DNA of 64,000 bases, from positions 13,518,978 through 13,582,977 of the forward strand of contig JABAKD010000021.1 in NCBI GenBank assembly GCA_012845835.1. The letters run 5' to 3'. Source of the DNA: Undaria pinnatifida (Eukaryota > Sar > Phaeophyceae > Laminariales > Alariaceae). A program made the position numbers and the translations under genes. The stretch's first letter is position 1. Every line of letters begins with the position of its first letter. Below the pieces are notes generated by a model, which was not told the DNA's origin, searched no databases, and saw only the letters and a program-made list of their open reading frames with translations. This document shows, one piece after another, positions 47,801 through 60,459 of the stretch.

Positions 47801-50800
47801 CAGAACCAAAAAACGCCAACACGCAAAGGATTTCCGGGTGTACAAAGAGACAGACACTTAAGGGGTTACCATTTAATACAACCAGTCTACCAAAAACTAT
47901 CGCAAGGCGAGGCCTCGCGCGTGTTGGTTTCGGGCTTCAAATACAAACGTTTGACGTACGAGTTTTGATCTGAGGTCCTTTGCCACACTTACTGATAGCA
48001 GTTGTGTCGAGCGCAGTCGATGAACCGGCGGACTACATTACGAGTGTCATGTTACCCGGGCGTCGCTCGACGTAACCGTTCATGTCGATAATTCAATAGG
48101 TATTAGTGTTTATCTTGGACAGCGCAGGTTTGGCGACCTATCGTCTTTGTACAGGTTTCATGCTTAGTCCACAAAAGTTTTCTAAGGGTGCCTCTGTCTG
48201 CAAAACGCGTGTTACAAGCTTCAGACAAGAATCAACAGGAAATTAGAGCGAGAAACCAAGAGTACGCGCGGTAAGGAAGGCACCAGTCGGTGAAGAACGG
48301 TAACCGTTTAGCCCGCCGCAGACAGCATTCATTTCATCTCTTTCCCAGCAGTAGCATGGGAAAAGGATTCCGTTTTTTTATGGCGGGACGGGATTCGGAC
48401 GCGGAGGCGGGAAGCCGTTTGTTGACGGGAGGGGACGGAAGATTGTTATTTCTTTGACAGGACCAAGTAACTAATCTGGAACAGCTCGGCGAATCTGTCT
48501 GGTGTACGTTCGGGATATTTGTCGGGAACATGGCTGGAGAATCGGCCGGGAGCATAATAGAGAATCGGTCGTGTACATGGATAGTAGGGAAAACGGTCAA
48601 GAACACAGTGGGGAAGTCGGTCGGTGACGTAGTCTCGACAAGGCCGGGAGATGCAGGCTATAATGGTTGGGAACACGACCGAGAACGCTGGTTGGAGACA
48701 TCAACAACGAACAGTTAACCAAATGGGATCTTTACCATGTGCTATTTGTGAATTGCTTAATCGAATAAGATGCCGTACGTCGGGACGGTAGACGGTGGAA
48801 GAAATATTGAGGTCGGGGGGGATCGGGAGGTCACGGTCGGCAACAAAATACACTCAGAGTTCAGTTCCCGTCTTGAAAGTTCTCACTTCGACCACCTTTT
48901 CCTGACCAGACCAATACCGCGCGTCCCTTCTCAAGAAGCGATGTTTGTTGTGATATATATATATGGATTAAAGCATGTCTGTTTCAGGAATCACGGTCAC
49001 CTCGGGACATTGTAGAAGAGGGTAAAACAGCCCCCAAGGACCAGTCTCGGGTGCAGCTCGTCACGTGCTCGCAATGACACCCCAAGCACAAGCAAGTTTG
49101 GGCTCCTGCAAATATTGTGGATCAACCGGAGTAGTACGCTGGAGTAGCCCGCAAAGCTAGCTATATATGGGTTTCTTTTTGCCAAATCAGGCATTCGGAA
49201 CTTGCCAAGTCATACCCACAATCCGGAGGTCGATAACCAAAGGCATCTGGCGCAACGTTTGAAGCGGTGCGTGTGATGCACATCGGTGGGCTAGGTTAAA
49301 GACTGCAGTTGCTGCAAGTACGTAAAAAAAGACAAAATGGTGGTATTGGTGTCCTGCCCCCGCAGCACTCGATAACAAGATGGCCAGCCGAGGAAAAATG
49401 CCCAGCGGCCTTCAGGGTGCCAAATCGATTGTTCGGTACAAAAACCTAGTAGTTCATTGTCAGTCAAGGTGAATCACTTAAAATAGCCGTCGGTCAAGGG
49501 GTGAAAGGGCCCCCTCCGGTCATCCGTCAAACAACAATGACATAAAGTGCTGACTTGTTTCGTCATCACATCTATTCTCGTATCAAATTGTTAAACGATA
49601 GTCCACTGCCAGGTTAGTGGTGCAATATATCGCTGTGTGTGCGTTCTGATGTAGAATCGTTAAATACTCTCATTGTGGTGATGTAATTACGTATGGCTGG
49701 TGTTGCAAACGATGAACGATCATACGGATCTAGCGTATTGTGGTATGTAGTTGTCAGAGCCCCTACTGGCGTGTCTGGCGATAATGGGCGCAATATCAAC
49801 CTTGATCGGTTGATTTTTTCCGCTAAGAGACTACGTTACACGAACGTTTTACAATATTATGTAATGGTTGGAGGTTGTACTGACTGATTTGAGTTGATGA
49901 CATTTATCACCAACAAAATCCGATCTGCAAGCTGCTGCTGTGAGTTGATAAAGGACTGTACATGGATGTGCGTGTTCTTCAAGACAAGCTCTGATGTCAT
50001 CAACTACATTGATAAGAGGTTCTCGTTACGGTATATAAACATATCTGCCGTCAGAGGGGTAGCTCTCGCAGGCTTCCCCCTTGATGACAAACCTTGGTCC
50101 GCGGTTGGGGCAACAATGCAGTCTTGACTCGAGCGAACTAATGTGACTAGATGGCTAGAGTGACACAGTCTATTTTGCATGATGCATGCTGCGGGCCCGC
50201 TTCGATTGTAGCAGAAACGTGCATCAAGTTTGTCTACTCTATGCGCTACCTACTGTCTTGGATTATTTCTTGGCGTTCGATTACTGAATCATGTTACCAT
50301 CGTAACACGTGTGCAAAATAGTCCACCATCATTAGAGACACGTTACTTTCAATTTTAGACTACTTCTACGAGATTGGGGTCTTGTGAATAATGCGCTTTC
50401 ACCTTGTTGGTGAAAGATATATACTGTAGCGTTGCGGTGTAGATAGATATATTTCCTACGATACTGGGATATAACGTGCAAATTAGAGTAGTTGCTTGTA
50501 CCAGGTGCGCCATGGTTCTACCACCCTGCCAACAAGAATCGCCACCGTGGAGTCGCGACGAGTGCGTGAGGGTGGAGTTGTCTTGATTTGCGTTTTTATA
50601 GAACCTGTGGTGCATCGCATTATATGGTCGCAAATGCAGGTAGGTACCTACCATGTCTCTACTTCCATCATCTAGATGCATACGTGACATGAACAACAAA
50701 TGCGTGCGAGCAATGCCAGACGCGCAATGGCCATTCCATGGCACCAGCGGAAACCGCCGTAGGCGTGTGATATCAATTTGTTTTATTGCAAATGAGGACA

Positions 50801-53800
50801 AGGGGGAGTTGGCGACCTGTCGTCTTTGTGAAGGTTTCATACAACAAACCACGACATATAGAAAGCATAGCCGGTACGGGTATGCAGCACTCACAAGATT
50901 CTCAAGGTTTCCAAGTTGTCGAAGAGACCGGGTTCTACCGACGTGAGCAGACTGCCGTATACGGCCCTGAGGAAGCACGTGCACGGATCGGTGTCAATTT
51001 TAACAGCGCGTCGCTGCATTGCGAGATCCTTCAAGCAATTTGATTAGTACCTGATGCCCGGGAAGCTGCTCGAACGGTCGACATCGCGCAGGCGAGGTAT
51101 CGGCGATGTTGGCGTGGTGACTCTTGGTATCAATTCGTAATACACACAAATTTTGCTGTGGACTTGACGCAATTTGTGCATGTCGGCTGTACACGGGAGA
51201 CTGAATGTTGACAGGGGCAAAATGTTTATGGCTGACTCCCCTGATGAGATAATCACTAAGCAGGTACCAGTTAGCACATACATCAATTTCTAGCGTAGAA
51301 TGTGGGGAACTCCCTTTTCATCACCAGCAATATATGTGTTCGCTAGGAAGAAAGGCTTCGCGACCGTTTACGGTTTACTGGCGTACTAAATAGCGACCCC
51401 AGTTGATCCGACCGTCGCCGGCAGACAGGCGAAAATGCCTTGGGTCTACGGCAATGCGGAAATAGCGGCATTTTTGAACACCCTCAACCTTGGTTTTTGA
51501 GGTCGACCACAACATTGGCGGTTGGCGTGTTATCGGATGCGGAGCAACGATAACGGCATGCTCTGCTAGCTGCTACAACAACGTTTGGTTTCAGTCACGT
51601 AATTCGACATTTGTGCACGCCATCGTATCGTACAGCGTGGGGTCTAGCGACGCTGAATCTGATTTCCTGGCGACACGGGCGACACGTACGCTCCCGGCTA
51701 TATTCTTCGCTCCCTCACAAAACCCTATACTCGCATTAAGCTCAGGGACGACGCGCAAGGCTGGAAGGCGTCTTTGTCGATTGTCGAAACTTTGCCGTCG
51801 GATATGTACCTGACAGGAACCACGGTGGCGTCAACAGAACGACAGACGGGGAAACATAAGTGACGGAGACCAAAAAGCATGTACTGTTTCACCTTTGGAG
51901 GAGATCAGCCACCGTTTCTTCACGTCGAAAGCGTCTACAATTCGACCCACACAACGTCATCGACAGCGTGCGCTCATGACAACAGCTATACAGCACAGTA
52001 AGTATTTCGCGGGTGATATTGTGACAATCGTTTCGTTGAAGGATTATTCTCACCGATAGGGCCACACTTGAAGTGGTTAACTTGTCTAAATTGTCAAGCC
52101 TGAAAAGATGCACCCTCCCTCGTGGGACGACTTTTCAGACGAAGCATTTGTCGTGTCGGAATCTAACGATATCCCGACAGGAAGTCGTGGCGCGAAGAGA
52201 CGGGAGTGCTGCTGTTGAGTGTCATTAGGGAAAGCGGGCTAGGTAAAGGTTCACAGCGGTTGTTATCAGACTGGATAACACGTAAACTTGTAAAGTTCTC
52301 CCAAGGAGTCGTTCTACGGTAGGGGGTTAACCCCGTTTGCACTAGTGTGTTTGAGCCAATCGCAAGAGTGACTCTGTACCTCAAGGTTGAAAATGGTTTA
52401 GGCGGTTGTTTTAGGGCAGCTTAGATTACCTTTGCGTTGTGGATGGATTTCGTGAATATAAAACATGAAGAAAACGTAAGGTAACAAAAGAACAAAGGGG
52501 TTACTCGCGCGACTGACCCCTAGCCACTGAATTTTAGGCCCCAAAAGGGGACCCCCCTGACCGTAGCCTGGGTCGGTACCCCCCCCAACGTTTGTTTGAC
52601 GAAATCGCCGGTTTCAACACCAGCTCCCGGTCGTCCCTTGCCCCACCCCGACGTCATCAATCGATAGACCTTTGCACACAAGTAAATATATGGATACTTT
52701 GATTTCAATGGTATTCCTTGTTGTGTCGAGCAGCCGCTGGTTCAGGGGGGGAGCTACCGTAGAATCAGTCCAAGCAGCTTGTGAGCCAAACGACCCTTTT
52801 ACAGCGTTCGTGTTGGTGATCATTGTTGATCAGGGCAGTGAACAAACGTCTATGCAGAGGAATGAAAAGAATGTGCTTGGGTCACGGTTGCATTTTGTCT
52901 ACAAAAAAAAACACTAATATTCCGTCGTGCCTACAATTAAATACAACCCTGTCCACCACGCCTAACCCTCATGCGTGCGGTTGAAATTTCTCCGAGATAT
53001 TGGATTGAAATCTGTTTTTCGAAACGCATGCACGGTTTTCACCACGCTGGCAGGTTTACCTACTGCACTGCTTGCACCGCCTCTGTGAACGGCACTACCG
53101 CACCTCCGAAGACCACCCCCACGTATTACCGGTTGACAACGGTACGCTGAAGGCATAACAAGGGTTGGATTGCGATGCACAGTTCACCTTGTTTTGCACG
53201 CGCAAAGCACGCTTCGGGACCTGGTCCAAATGACATAAAAAAAAAAAAAACGTAACCTTTGAAACGGGAATGTATCCCGTCCCGCATTGGGCTCGAAAAT
53301 AAAAGTGCCGCTGACCTCAATGTAAGGCTACACGGCGAAACGGGAAACGACACTCACAGCGTGGTCAGAGCCCCCATGGACTCGAACATGTCAGCCGGTA
53401 TCGTTGTTAAGTCGTTTTGACTCATGTCGCTGCAGAATGACATGAACCGCGTTGGAGGCAGGGGGAGAGATGCCATCGAAGGGGCGGAGAAGAAACGTTA
53501 TCAACATGGAAGCGCGGGAAAAAATGTCAAGAGGTGTACAAGACGGCTGATGCGTGGTTTCAAGACAAAGTCATGTTCTTTTATGACCGAAGACAATGTG
53601 AAAAGGTCGTCTGACATCTTAGTTGTTCACTGGCTCCCGGGGATCATACACGGACGCTTTCTCTTTTTAATGCAGCGTGGTGAATTTGCATTCGGCTCCA
53701 GAAAAAAGAAATGCGGAGTACCACTACGATAGCGGCGTCGGCCATCTATAGCAGAGACTACCCACGTGGAAATAAAGGAGGTTGAAGACGGGTGCCACAG

Positions 53801-56668
53801 ATTAATGGTTCCGGGACCGCTGCATGACCGTTCTGCGTGAGGGATAAGGACGCATTTTTGTCCCACTCATGTCGCAATTTATTGGTCCCAAAACATATTC
53901 TAGGAAGTGCTTAGTGCTCGAGAAAACCCTTCTCATGAATTTCCCGTATAATGACACGACGGCCCGCCGCTGTTGCGTTTTTTATTTCCGTTAACCATGA
54001 CTCACCAACAAATCCAACAATTTCGAGTTTTTTACAGCTACATTGGCATACACTTTCCAAGAGGTGAGACCCGATTGTTTTTCCCGCCCTGCGACGTGAA
54101 TTGACATATCCTAGACGCAAGTATGGATATGCTGCTCTGTACATGCGGCTCATCGCTGCTTATGATGTTGTGCACCCGTGACAGCGACGCTCATCACTTC
54201 ATTGTTTCCGGTGGAATATGGCCAGACACAAGGCGCGATAAATCAATATTCAATTACTGTACAGAGCAGCCGTAAGGTTAATCACGCTTAGGATCTTTGA
54301 AAGGGAAAACCAGGTGAGACGGGGCGACGCAGAGTCTGAAATTTTTCACCTAGGAAACCTAGTCCAATGTTAATAAATGTTTGGCACATGTAGGGCCAAT
54401 CCCGTCTTGACGAGACTCTTGACCGTGACACTGACCCGCCTCCAGACTTTGTTTCTGTGCTTGAAGTTGGAGCGGTGGCGGCAAGGTGTCTGTTGACCAT
54501 CGCTTGTCAACAAGGAAGAAGTTGGGTTAACAGCGGCGTTAACGTGGACAAACGATGGAAAAGGGCAGCGACAGAAATGGGTGGTGCTTTCCCTCGTGAC
54601 CACGGAACAATGTCCATGCTGCGAGCAAATGTACTCTAGGGTTGGTTGTACTAGCCGACTGTCCAACCTACAGCATTTCCCGGTCAAGCTTCCTACATCA
54701 TTTCTTCGATATTGGTTGTGGTAAGCTAGGTAGTGTAAATCGTAATCAACGTCCCGAAATATATCCTGGACAGCAGTGCGTCGCCGTAAAGCAACAAACT
54801 TGATCTTGTCACGTATTCGATTTCCCCTCATCAACATCAATACGTGTTCCACCAGGGATGAGTGACTGCTCATCAACAAAGACTGATTCCGATATCTATT
54901 TATGGCTCCTGTCGTTCACGTTTCATTTCAAAGATGAGCAAGGCCACCGTATGTCGCAGGAGATTCGCGTTGACATTAGGTGGATACACAGCAATTGTTT
55001 CCTATCAGACTCATTTTTTCGAATCTCTTGCACTGCTTGGTTTGAGGTTCGATTTAGACCTTCTGAGTTCGTTAAAGAGTTCTTTTTTTAATTGGCAGTT
55101 TCCAGGAAATGTCGCCCAGCCCTTTTGTATTGTCTTTTGCCGCCGTTATTTTCGCCATGTGTTCCTTTCAACGTTGTCGGAAAAGCTTGCTGGCGATGCT
55201 TGGCTATTAACTGTGTTGGATGTCGTTATTTCCCCCACAATATTGCGTCAAGTCTCAGTGATTACAATTTACTTGCCCGCATTTTTATAACAGGGAACCA
55301 TACATGAAGGTGATGCCGCTGCGTCCAATACTGTCGAAACACGTCTTGATGTCGGGAAGGTCCGCGTCGGTAAGCCCGCAGTTGTTCCAATTTCTGAAAT
55401 GTAAAGCAACGAGGAGGAAATCAGGATGGTCAATGAGATTGCAAGAAATAAGCGCGTGAAGTATTCGGGTAGCCGGGTGTACCGGTGCCGTTCGAGCAAG
55501 TAGCTTTGGCATAAGAGAGCTTTCCACGACAACTCGAAACGTGGGTCCTCCGACAACAAGCGCGCCTTGCATAAGTAATTCTCAAACCTACGGCACAGTA
55601 TTCATTGTAAACATCGACTAACGGAACACATTGTACATTTTTCAACTGTTGAAATCCGTAGTGTTCTTGAGATATTTCTCCTTAAAGACGGTACGGGTAC
55701 AGTACATTACCGAAAAAGCTGGTACGCATCTGTATTTAAAAGCTCCTGGCCAATCTGAACATCACTTTTCAGTAAAGAAAAAAACATGGAACGCTTTTAC
55801 TTACACGTCTGTGTTCGGAGAACATGTCGAAAGGCAAGAGTTGAGACCTGCAACCGAATCAGGTAAGCAGGCAGGGCACACGTGCATTTGTCGTAAAAAT
55901 GGATTCAGTAACACGTCCATTCATGCGCATCAGGATGAAACGTTTTATCATCTGCTTCTCCGTCGGAGAATCGGTTCTACTAGCACACACCAAAATACCC
56001 CGCATAGGTTGAGTCCGCCAGCAACGGCGTCAAAACAAGAGGGAGAGAGAAAGATGGATGACAAAGAGGCACAGACGTATGTCTAGATCGGACTACCTCA
56101 ATCTGCTGACGCTTCCGGCACGAACTCCGACTTGCTCGTGTTCGACTCGGTCTTGCTGATCAACTCGCGAGACCTGCTCTTGTCGGTGGGAGCGAATGGG
56201 CGGCAGTTTGCCCTCTACTACGGCCACGTCAGAAACATCCTCACTAAACCCCGGAAACAAAATACTCAAGCATTTTGTACAATAAACCATGATACCTGGT
56301 ATGCCTGTCACAACATGTACGGACCCCGTTACGTCGTCCACCAGAACAAAAACCCCCCATCGTTTTCTTCTTCGACGAGGGGTCGGTTAGGCCAGTACAC
56401 ACTACACCCTAACAACACCAACACGGCCTTTTTGAATTTCGTGGTGTCGGTGTGGCATTTTTTATCCGTATTAATGGCGTCCTTGGCACGAAAGGGTCGC
56501 TGTACACCAAAATTGTTCTATCGAACCTTTGAACGTAGCATTAACACAAATCAATATATATGGCAATAGAGTTGACAGAGGACGACTTGGATTGTTTCGC
56601 TCACCGTTCACCGCGATAGAGAAGGATGCCCCTAACAAGGCCGTAAGCGTCTTGGACAACCGCACCAT
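40923..56668 (-). CDS. Secreted LRR protein with C-terminal VWD/root-cap-like domain, right copy (11 exons)
   Basis: Mirror paralogue of the left gene, read on the - strand. Exons: 56605-56668, 55805-55847, 55304-55393, 53358-53429, 50895-50966, 45996-46067, 44977-45057, 44576-44617, 44180-44241, 43723-43788, 40923-41848. They sum to 1,590 nt, an intact 529-residue frame ending in TGA or TAA-type stop just after KKQDRST. Exon lengths match the left gene except exon 9, which is one codon longer. Every exon has AG and GT borders. The signal peptide is MVRLSKTLTALLGASFSIAV. That two diverged copies both close in frame argues that both are functional genes and that the exon model is right. The copies converge, with about 23.5 kb between their stops. 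The role is unknown; ligand recognition by the LRRs is inferred. Confidence 0.78.
42590..43035. repeat. Local direct duplication in intron 10, right arm
   Basis: The stretch 42,590-42,790 (CCACAACTGGGTGG... GCTGTTGCTTTCACGACGAC) recurs at 42,860-43,035 (CCACGAGTGGGAGG... GCTGCTGCTTTGACGACGAC). The left arm has one version near 15,080-15,280. Confidence 0.5.
43290..43570. repeat. GGGTC-rich array, right arm
   Basis: Degenerate GACCCG and GGTCATGACC words, mirror partner of part of 14,580-15,530. A second short stretch lies at 42,215-42,320. Confidence 0.6.
43723..43788 (-). other. Exon 10 (right copy): short Cys-rich module
   Basis: Encodes TAVTCAAGLTCQAGANGYTC. Cysteine spacing equals that of the left copy. 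Acceptor ACCAG, donor GTAAGG, phase 1 on both sides. Confidence 0.75.
44180..44241 (-). other. Exon 9 (right copy): linker ending in Cys
   Basis: Encodes TFADPSDSVTHTLADPNGVC. One codon longer than the left exon and much changed in the middle. Acceptor CGCAG, donor GTGAGA. Confidence 0.75.
44576..44617 (-). other. Exon 8 (right copy): LRR C-cap
   Basis: Encodes NLSGNPGLQCIPA, identical in protein to the left copy. Acceptor TTCAG, donor GTAAGT. Confidence 0.85.
44977..45057 (-). other. Exon 7 (right copy): 81-bp LRR cassette
   Basis: Encodes FLNANALTTLPEDIFDGV and then GTNGVLRS. Acceptor GACAG, donor GTGAGT. Confidence 0.87.
45996..46067 (-). other. Exon 6 (right copy): LRR cassette
   Basis: Encodes DLSDNQLETLPSGIFDDL and then GAMAM. 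Clear LRR consensus. Acceptor TAAG, donor GTGAGT. Confidence 0.87.
48997..49135 (-). other. Conserved coding-like terminal segment in intron 5, right arm
   Basis: Mirror of 7,752-7,890. The SPN-LVLGVSLRA-DEL-PRLVLGGCFT pattern and the stop position are shared. Function unknown. Confidence 0.4.
49216..49311 (-). other. Conserved coding-like segment in intron 5, right arm
   Basis: Mirror of 7,573-7,668: equal length, same reading frame, same flanking TTGCAG and GTATGA. See that entry for the reasoning and doubts. Confidence 0.4.
50895..50966 (-). other. Exon 5 (right copy): hypervariable LRR cassette
   Basis: Encodes AVYGSLLTSVEPGLFDNL and then ETLRI. Acceptor CCTCAG, donor GTGAGT. Only eight of 24 residues match the left copy, all with identical codons. 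Confidence 0.82.
53358..53429 (-). other. Exon 4 (right copy): LRR cassette
   Basis: Encodes DMSQNDLTTIPADMFESM and then GALTT. Acceptor TGCAG, donor GTGAGT. Five replacement and six silent codon differences from the left exon, the only LRR exon with a silent excess. Confidence 0.85.
55304..55393 (-). other. Exon 3 (right copy): first LRR-type exon
   Basis: Encodes NWNNCGLTDADLPDIKTCF and then the shared GRSGITF. Acceptor TTTCAG, donor GTATGG, phase 2 on both sides, 90 bp as in the left copy. Confidence 0.75.
55805..55847 (-). other. Exon 2 (right copy): Cys-rich N-cap
   Basis: Encodes LNSCLSTCSPNTD after a TTGCAG acceptor, donor GTAAGT. Cysteines conserved; most other codons differ from the left copy by replacement. 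Confidence 0.7.
56605..56668 (-). other. Exon 1 (right copy): signal peptide
   Basis: ATG at 56668. Hydrophobic leader after a basic start; donor GTGAGC, phase 1. Same length as the left exon. Confidence 0.75.
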
Positions 56669-57459
56669 CTCGAGCGGGGTGTTTGACGCTTTTTTGGGGT
56701 TCTCTGGAGTGCGCTATATCTGCCACGCGACGAAACCAAACCGGACAGCAGCACCCAATTTGCACGTGAACACGCATGTTGGGACCTACGCAAACAAGAA
56801 CCCTAAAAAACCTTTCATCAACGCCTAACAGCTAATAATGCATTACGAATGACGCATGCTACGTTCGAGGGGCACTGTTTACCATATGAGGCACCTTACA
56901 GCAGTTGGTTAAGGATCTTTATACCGCTCGAGGCCAAAATGCATGTGTTATTAATAAGCTACCTGAAAGTGCATCCCGATAAACAAACCCTTATCAATAA
57001 CTACATACAGCATTTTACTCAAGACGATCATTTTTCGAGGGGGAAACAACGTTCCGACGAATTCGAGCCGAGGCGGGTTGAGGAACTTTAATCCTATCAT
57101 TTCGGAACCGAAACAGGTAAAATGTGCTTCTAATATCTCGAATCGGTTCGAATAGCCTACATACAAGTACTTTTTGGCGGGGACTAGAATAGGCAGCAAA
57201 CATGTGGAAAAAACATATCTAATTCTAAACACGGTAAACGGTCGACAGGCGGCACGTAATTGATGCATCCGCCGGCTACGTAAAGGGGGTGCCCAGTGCA
57301 GAACTAAAAGGTTGAGTGCGTGCCCTTGAAACTAACCAACTACTTCTGCCTTTGATATGAAGCCTGGTGTCATCAGACGCGTGTCAGGTGATTATACCAA
57401 CAAGAAGAAAACCTTGAAACATATGCTAGCCAAATAGTAAAATATGCTCTTGCGCTGAA

Positions 57460-60300
57460 ACTCGCGATTGCAAGCTATACAGCGGCAGCAGTAAACGCTT
57501 GATCCAAAACGGCACCGCGAGCGACAGGTTTGGCTTTGGTGATAAATGCTGCATTACACTGGCCCCAGCCGTATCTTGTCTGTACATCATCTGCCATGTG
57601 TCTTCTCTGCGTGACGAGTCTTAAGTTAGAGTTATCACTTTGTTTGAAAAATGTTGGTTTCAATGACCAATTGGTCTTAATGACCGGTTTCCATATGTGA
57701 ATAGCCTGTGAACACATTGGTTGTGTAAATGTTTTCTTCTATGCGGAAAGATATCCAGAGGTGGCACTTAAGTGTCCGTTAAGATCGCTTGTGATCCTAA
57801 TAATGAGCCGGGATGGTTTGGAAAATGGCGCATGAGGCAAACAAGAGAGGAACAGGGAAAAAACGCAAGAAGGAAGAAAAGGGAAAGTGATCATGGTGGG
57901 TTGCATGACCACTTGATCACGACGCACCAATGCTTGTAGTCCGGTAGAATACCGGGACAACGGGACAACCTGAACAAACTCTAAATAACGTTTGCATCTA
58001 ATTTATATTCAAGATTCAACGTAAAATTCGACGTAAATTATCACTAAAGAGTGCTTATCTTATTCGTGCGTAGAGACTGCTCGAATTGACAGCGCATTAA
58101 CTTGGATTGGAATCCAAGGTATATTATCTCAACACGATACCTCGAAATCGTTGTAAGGGAGCACAATACGCCGACCTATATCCTCAAAAAGGACACACAA
58201 CCAGTAATGCGCATGATCGGAGTATTACACACAGCTTGCAATGATGAGTTCCAAAGGTACTTTTTTTTCTTTTTCTTCAAGGCTGTCGGATTTTGTCTTC
58301 CTTAGAACGTTTTTTGTTCGGGCACAGACTGACCAACATCACCCCGCTGACGCTAATATAGCTACACTGTAGTTGCAAGGGGAGTCGCCGACCTACATCA
58401 TTCATGAAGACACCCACCCCGCAATGCGCGCGATCAGAGTATCACACACAACTCGCAAAGATGAATTTCACATATTCGAAGTCTCAGCTGGTGTGTATTT
58501 CAAGTTTTATGATATTTATCTACTCACGCTAAAGTTCACGTCAAAGCTGTGAATAGAGTCATAGGAAGACTACGTATTTTTTGGACATAACGTTCCAATC
58601 GAACCGTAACTTATCGGAATGAGTCTATGGCAGTGTATAACGTTGTGTCGGTCACGCCGGTGGCGTATCAGCTTTTCCTTGTGCCTAGTATAGGTCAGTT
58701 CCGTGAGTTCGAATACCACCGAGTGCACGCTCTTTCACATTCGTGGGGTCTTTTTCGTGAGCACAAACTGACTTGCTGAAAACGCGAGAGCGTGAGTTAG
58801 CAACACACAATGAACAATTGACGAGCAACGGGGTTGCTGAAACCTATGCGGGCAAAACAAATTAACGAAAATAGCCCGAGAATAGAACGCATGACACCGA
58901 TCACCACCGCTTTTCCAGAAGCTGGAGGTAGAAGTGTTGAATAGAAAATGACTTTGATGCGTTCAGTATCTATCGGAAATATTTTCACTACAAGAAGCAG
59001 TTGAAGCCACAGAAAGTATCCTAATTCAGAGCACATCAGCTGGAAATTCAGGCGAGTTTTTTGGGAGAGGTCTTTGGTCATTGTAATGACGTTTATAACT
59101 GAATATTCTTGACAAGGAAGGCACGGGAAACAGCTGAAAGCAACCCCTCTCTTAACGACGTGATGAACCTATATGGAGTGATTTGGTCCGGACTTGTTTC
59201 TAGTCTTGGCCTCAGTATGCTATTCTTGGAACTGAAATTCTCGGTTGAATAGCTTCGTTCGAGCGCCGTCTTCAGGGGGGCGGCTCCATCACCCCTCGCT
59301 CTGGCGTAACCGTCTCTCCCCTTGACGTGAACGCCCACAAACGCTGACCAGGATAGGAGAGGGGTGCCTTTTTATTTTGGGCAATATAGCCCCGAGCCAT
59401 TCATGGACCATGGCATATGTAGAGCTTGAACAAAAAACTAAAATGCATAATTTTCAAGTTGGCGTCATTTCCAGTTTGTTATTGTAATTTCTTCTCGACG
59501 ATAATTTTCAAGGTCGCCTCCAAGCGCTTGCCCGATGGTGTAGCTTCTGTAATCTGCTACTGCTGTGTGTCGTTTTCTATCGGCCCAATGGGTATGTAGA
59601 GTACTATATAACCAACGAAGGAAGCGTCGTGTGTAAGGTTCCCTCTCACGTCATATTTGGTATTCAGGAGCGTGAGCGCTGGAGACGCCATGAATGGTTA
59701 TGGTAGTTGTTTGTGTTCCCTTGAGCACTACTGATAATAACTGTAGTACGTGGATACGGGACAGCTCTGGAGATCGCTCTCACGAAGTCGGTGATAATTG
59801 ATTAGAACTGGAACACATATTAATTCATCTTTAAACTACCCACTCTGTGAGTGTTACCATTATCGAGCCATAACATGACTCCTCATAAAGGACTCGCCAA
59901 CCTTCAAGCGACAAGCTGCAATAAGGGTACTTCCGGCAATAGGATAGCTGTTAAAGGAGACTCTTATCATCAAGGCGACTAGTGCAAGCCATCACTCAGC
60001 AGCATAGTCTACATATGTACTACTAACTGTAGTGTTTAAATTTTATAATTCAAAAATCTTCAAAACACCTTTGATTTCTACGCAAGCACCGCTACTGCGC
60101 TATGAAACGGCTGTTTAATGTAGCAGCACGTGTCACACGTGACGGAATTACTGGTATTACACTTGCTATACGAGTATATGCATCATACAAGACATATTCT
60201 AGGTACTAGTACCGCTGTGGTGTCCGGAGTTAACTGCTACCTGTATTCTACGGTATCATACACTTAAGTGAGCTGACTACGTGGTAGATACTATTCACCA
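57460..60300. other. Intergenic, mostly unassigned
   Basis: Apart from the C/T-rich copy at 58,085-58,510 I see nothing I can name. It lies upstream of the right LRR gene start at 56,668. Confidence 0.4.
58085..58510 (+). mobile_element. C/T-rich element, copy F
   Basis: Partial copy outside the mirrored region. It holds the GACCTATATCCTCAA block, the ACACTGTAGTTGCAAGGGGA block and an end motif near 58,485-58,505, with internal duplication. Confidence 0.55.
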
Positions 60301-60459
60301 TCATCTATCATGGGGTAATCCAAATGCAGCAAAAGCCACACCCAACACCCAGAGGACAATGGCGTATGTTCTTACGACGTAGTTGTTCGAGCGCTGGGCG
60401 TCACGGCTCATGCCATCAACGCCCGCTGTTAGTTTCCGCAGCATAAGCATCCAACGATG
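60301..60459 (-). CDS. Possible terminal exon with transmembrane segment, unassigned gene
   Basis: After a pyrimidine-rich ATTAG acceptor the frame reads HRWMLMLRKLTAGVDGMSRD, then AQRSNNYVVR, then the hydrophobic TYAIVLWVLGVAFAAFGL, and ends HDR-stop. That is the build of a C-terminal membrane anchor. It overlaps the end of the coding-like stretch at 60,416-60,673 in another frame, so the relation between the two is unclear. It lies upstream of the right LRR gene on the same strand. Not recognised; could be a decayed gene. Confidence 0.35.
   Translation of the reverse strand, partial: HRWMLMLRKLTAGVDGMSRDAQRSNNYVVRTYAIVLWVLGVAFAAFGLPHDR

Larger units (their letters stand above)
31292..57455 (-). 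repeat. Right arm of the large inverted duplication
   Basis: Reverse-complement partner of 1-25,600. The two arms differ by insertions: the right arm has about 2.3 kb extra at 32,200-34,540 and about 0.5 kb at 52,300-52,750. It lacks the left-arm blocks at 8,100-9,540 and 22,905-23,125. The outer end is unknown, because its left counterpart lies outside the window. Confidence 0.9.

Noticed and set aside
58690-58740. A GAGTTCGAATACC stretch resembling a tRNA T-arm.
   Set aside because: No matching acceptor stem or anticodon arm found around it.
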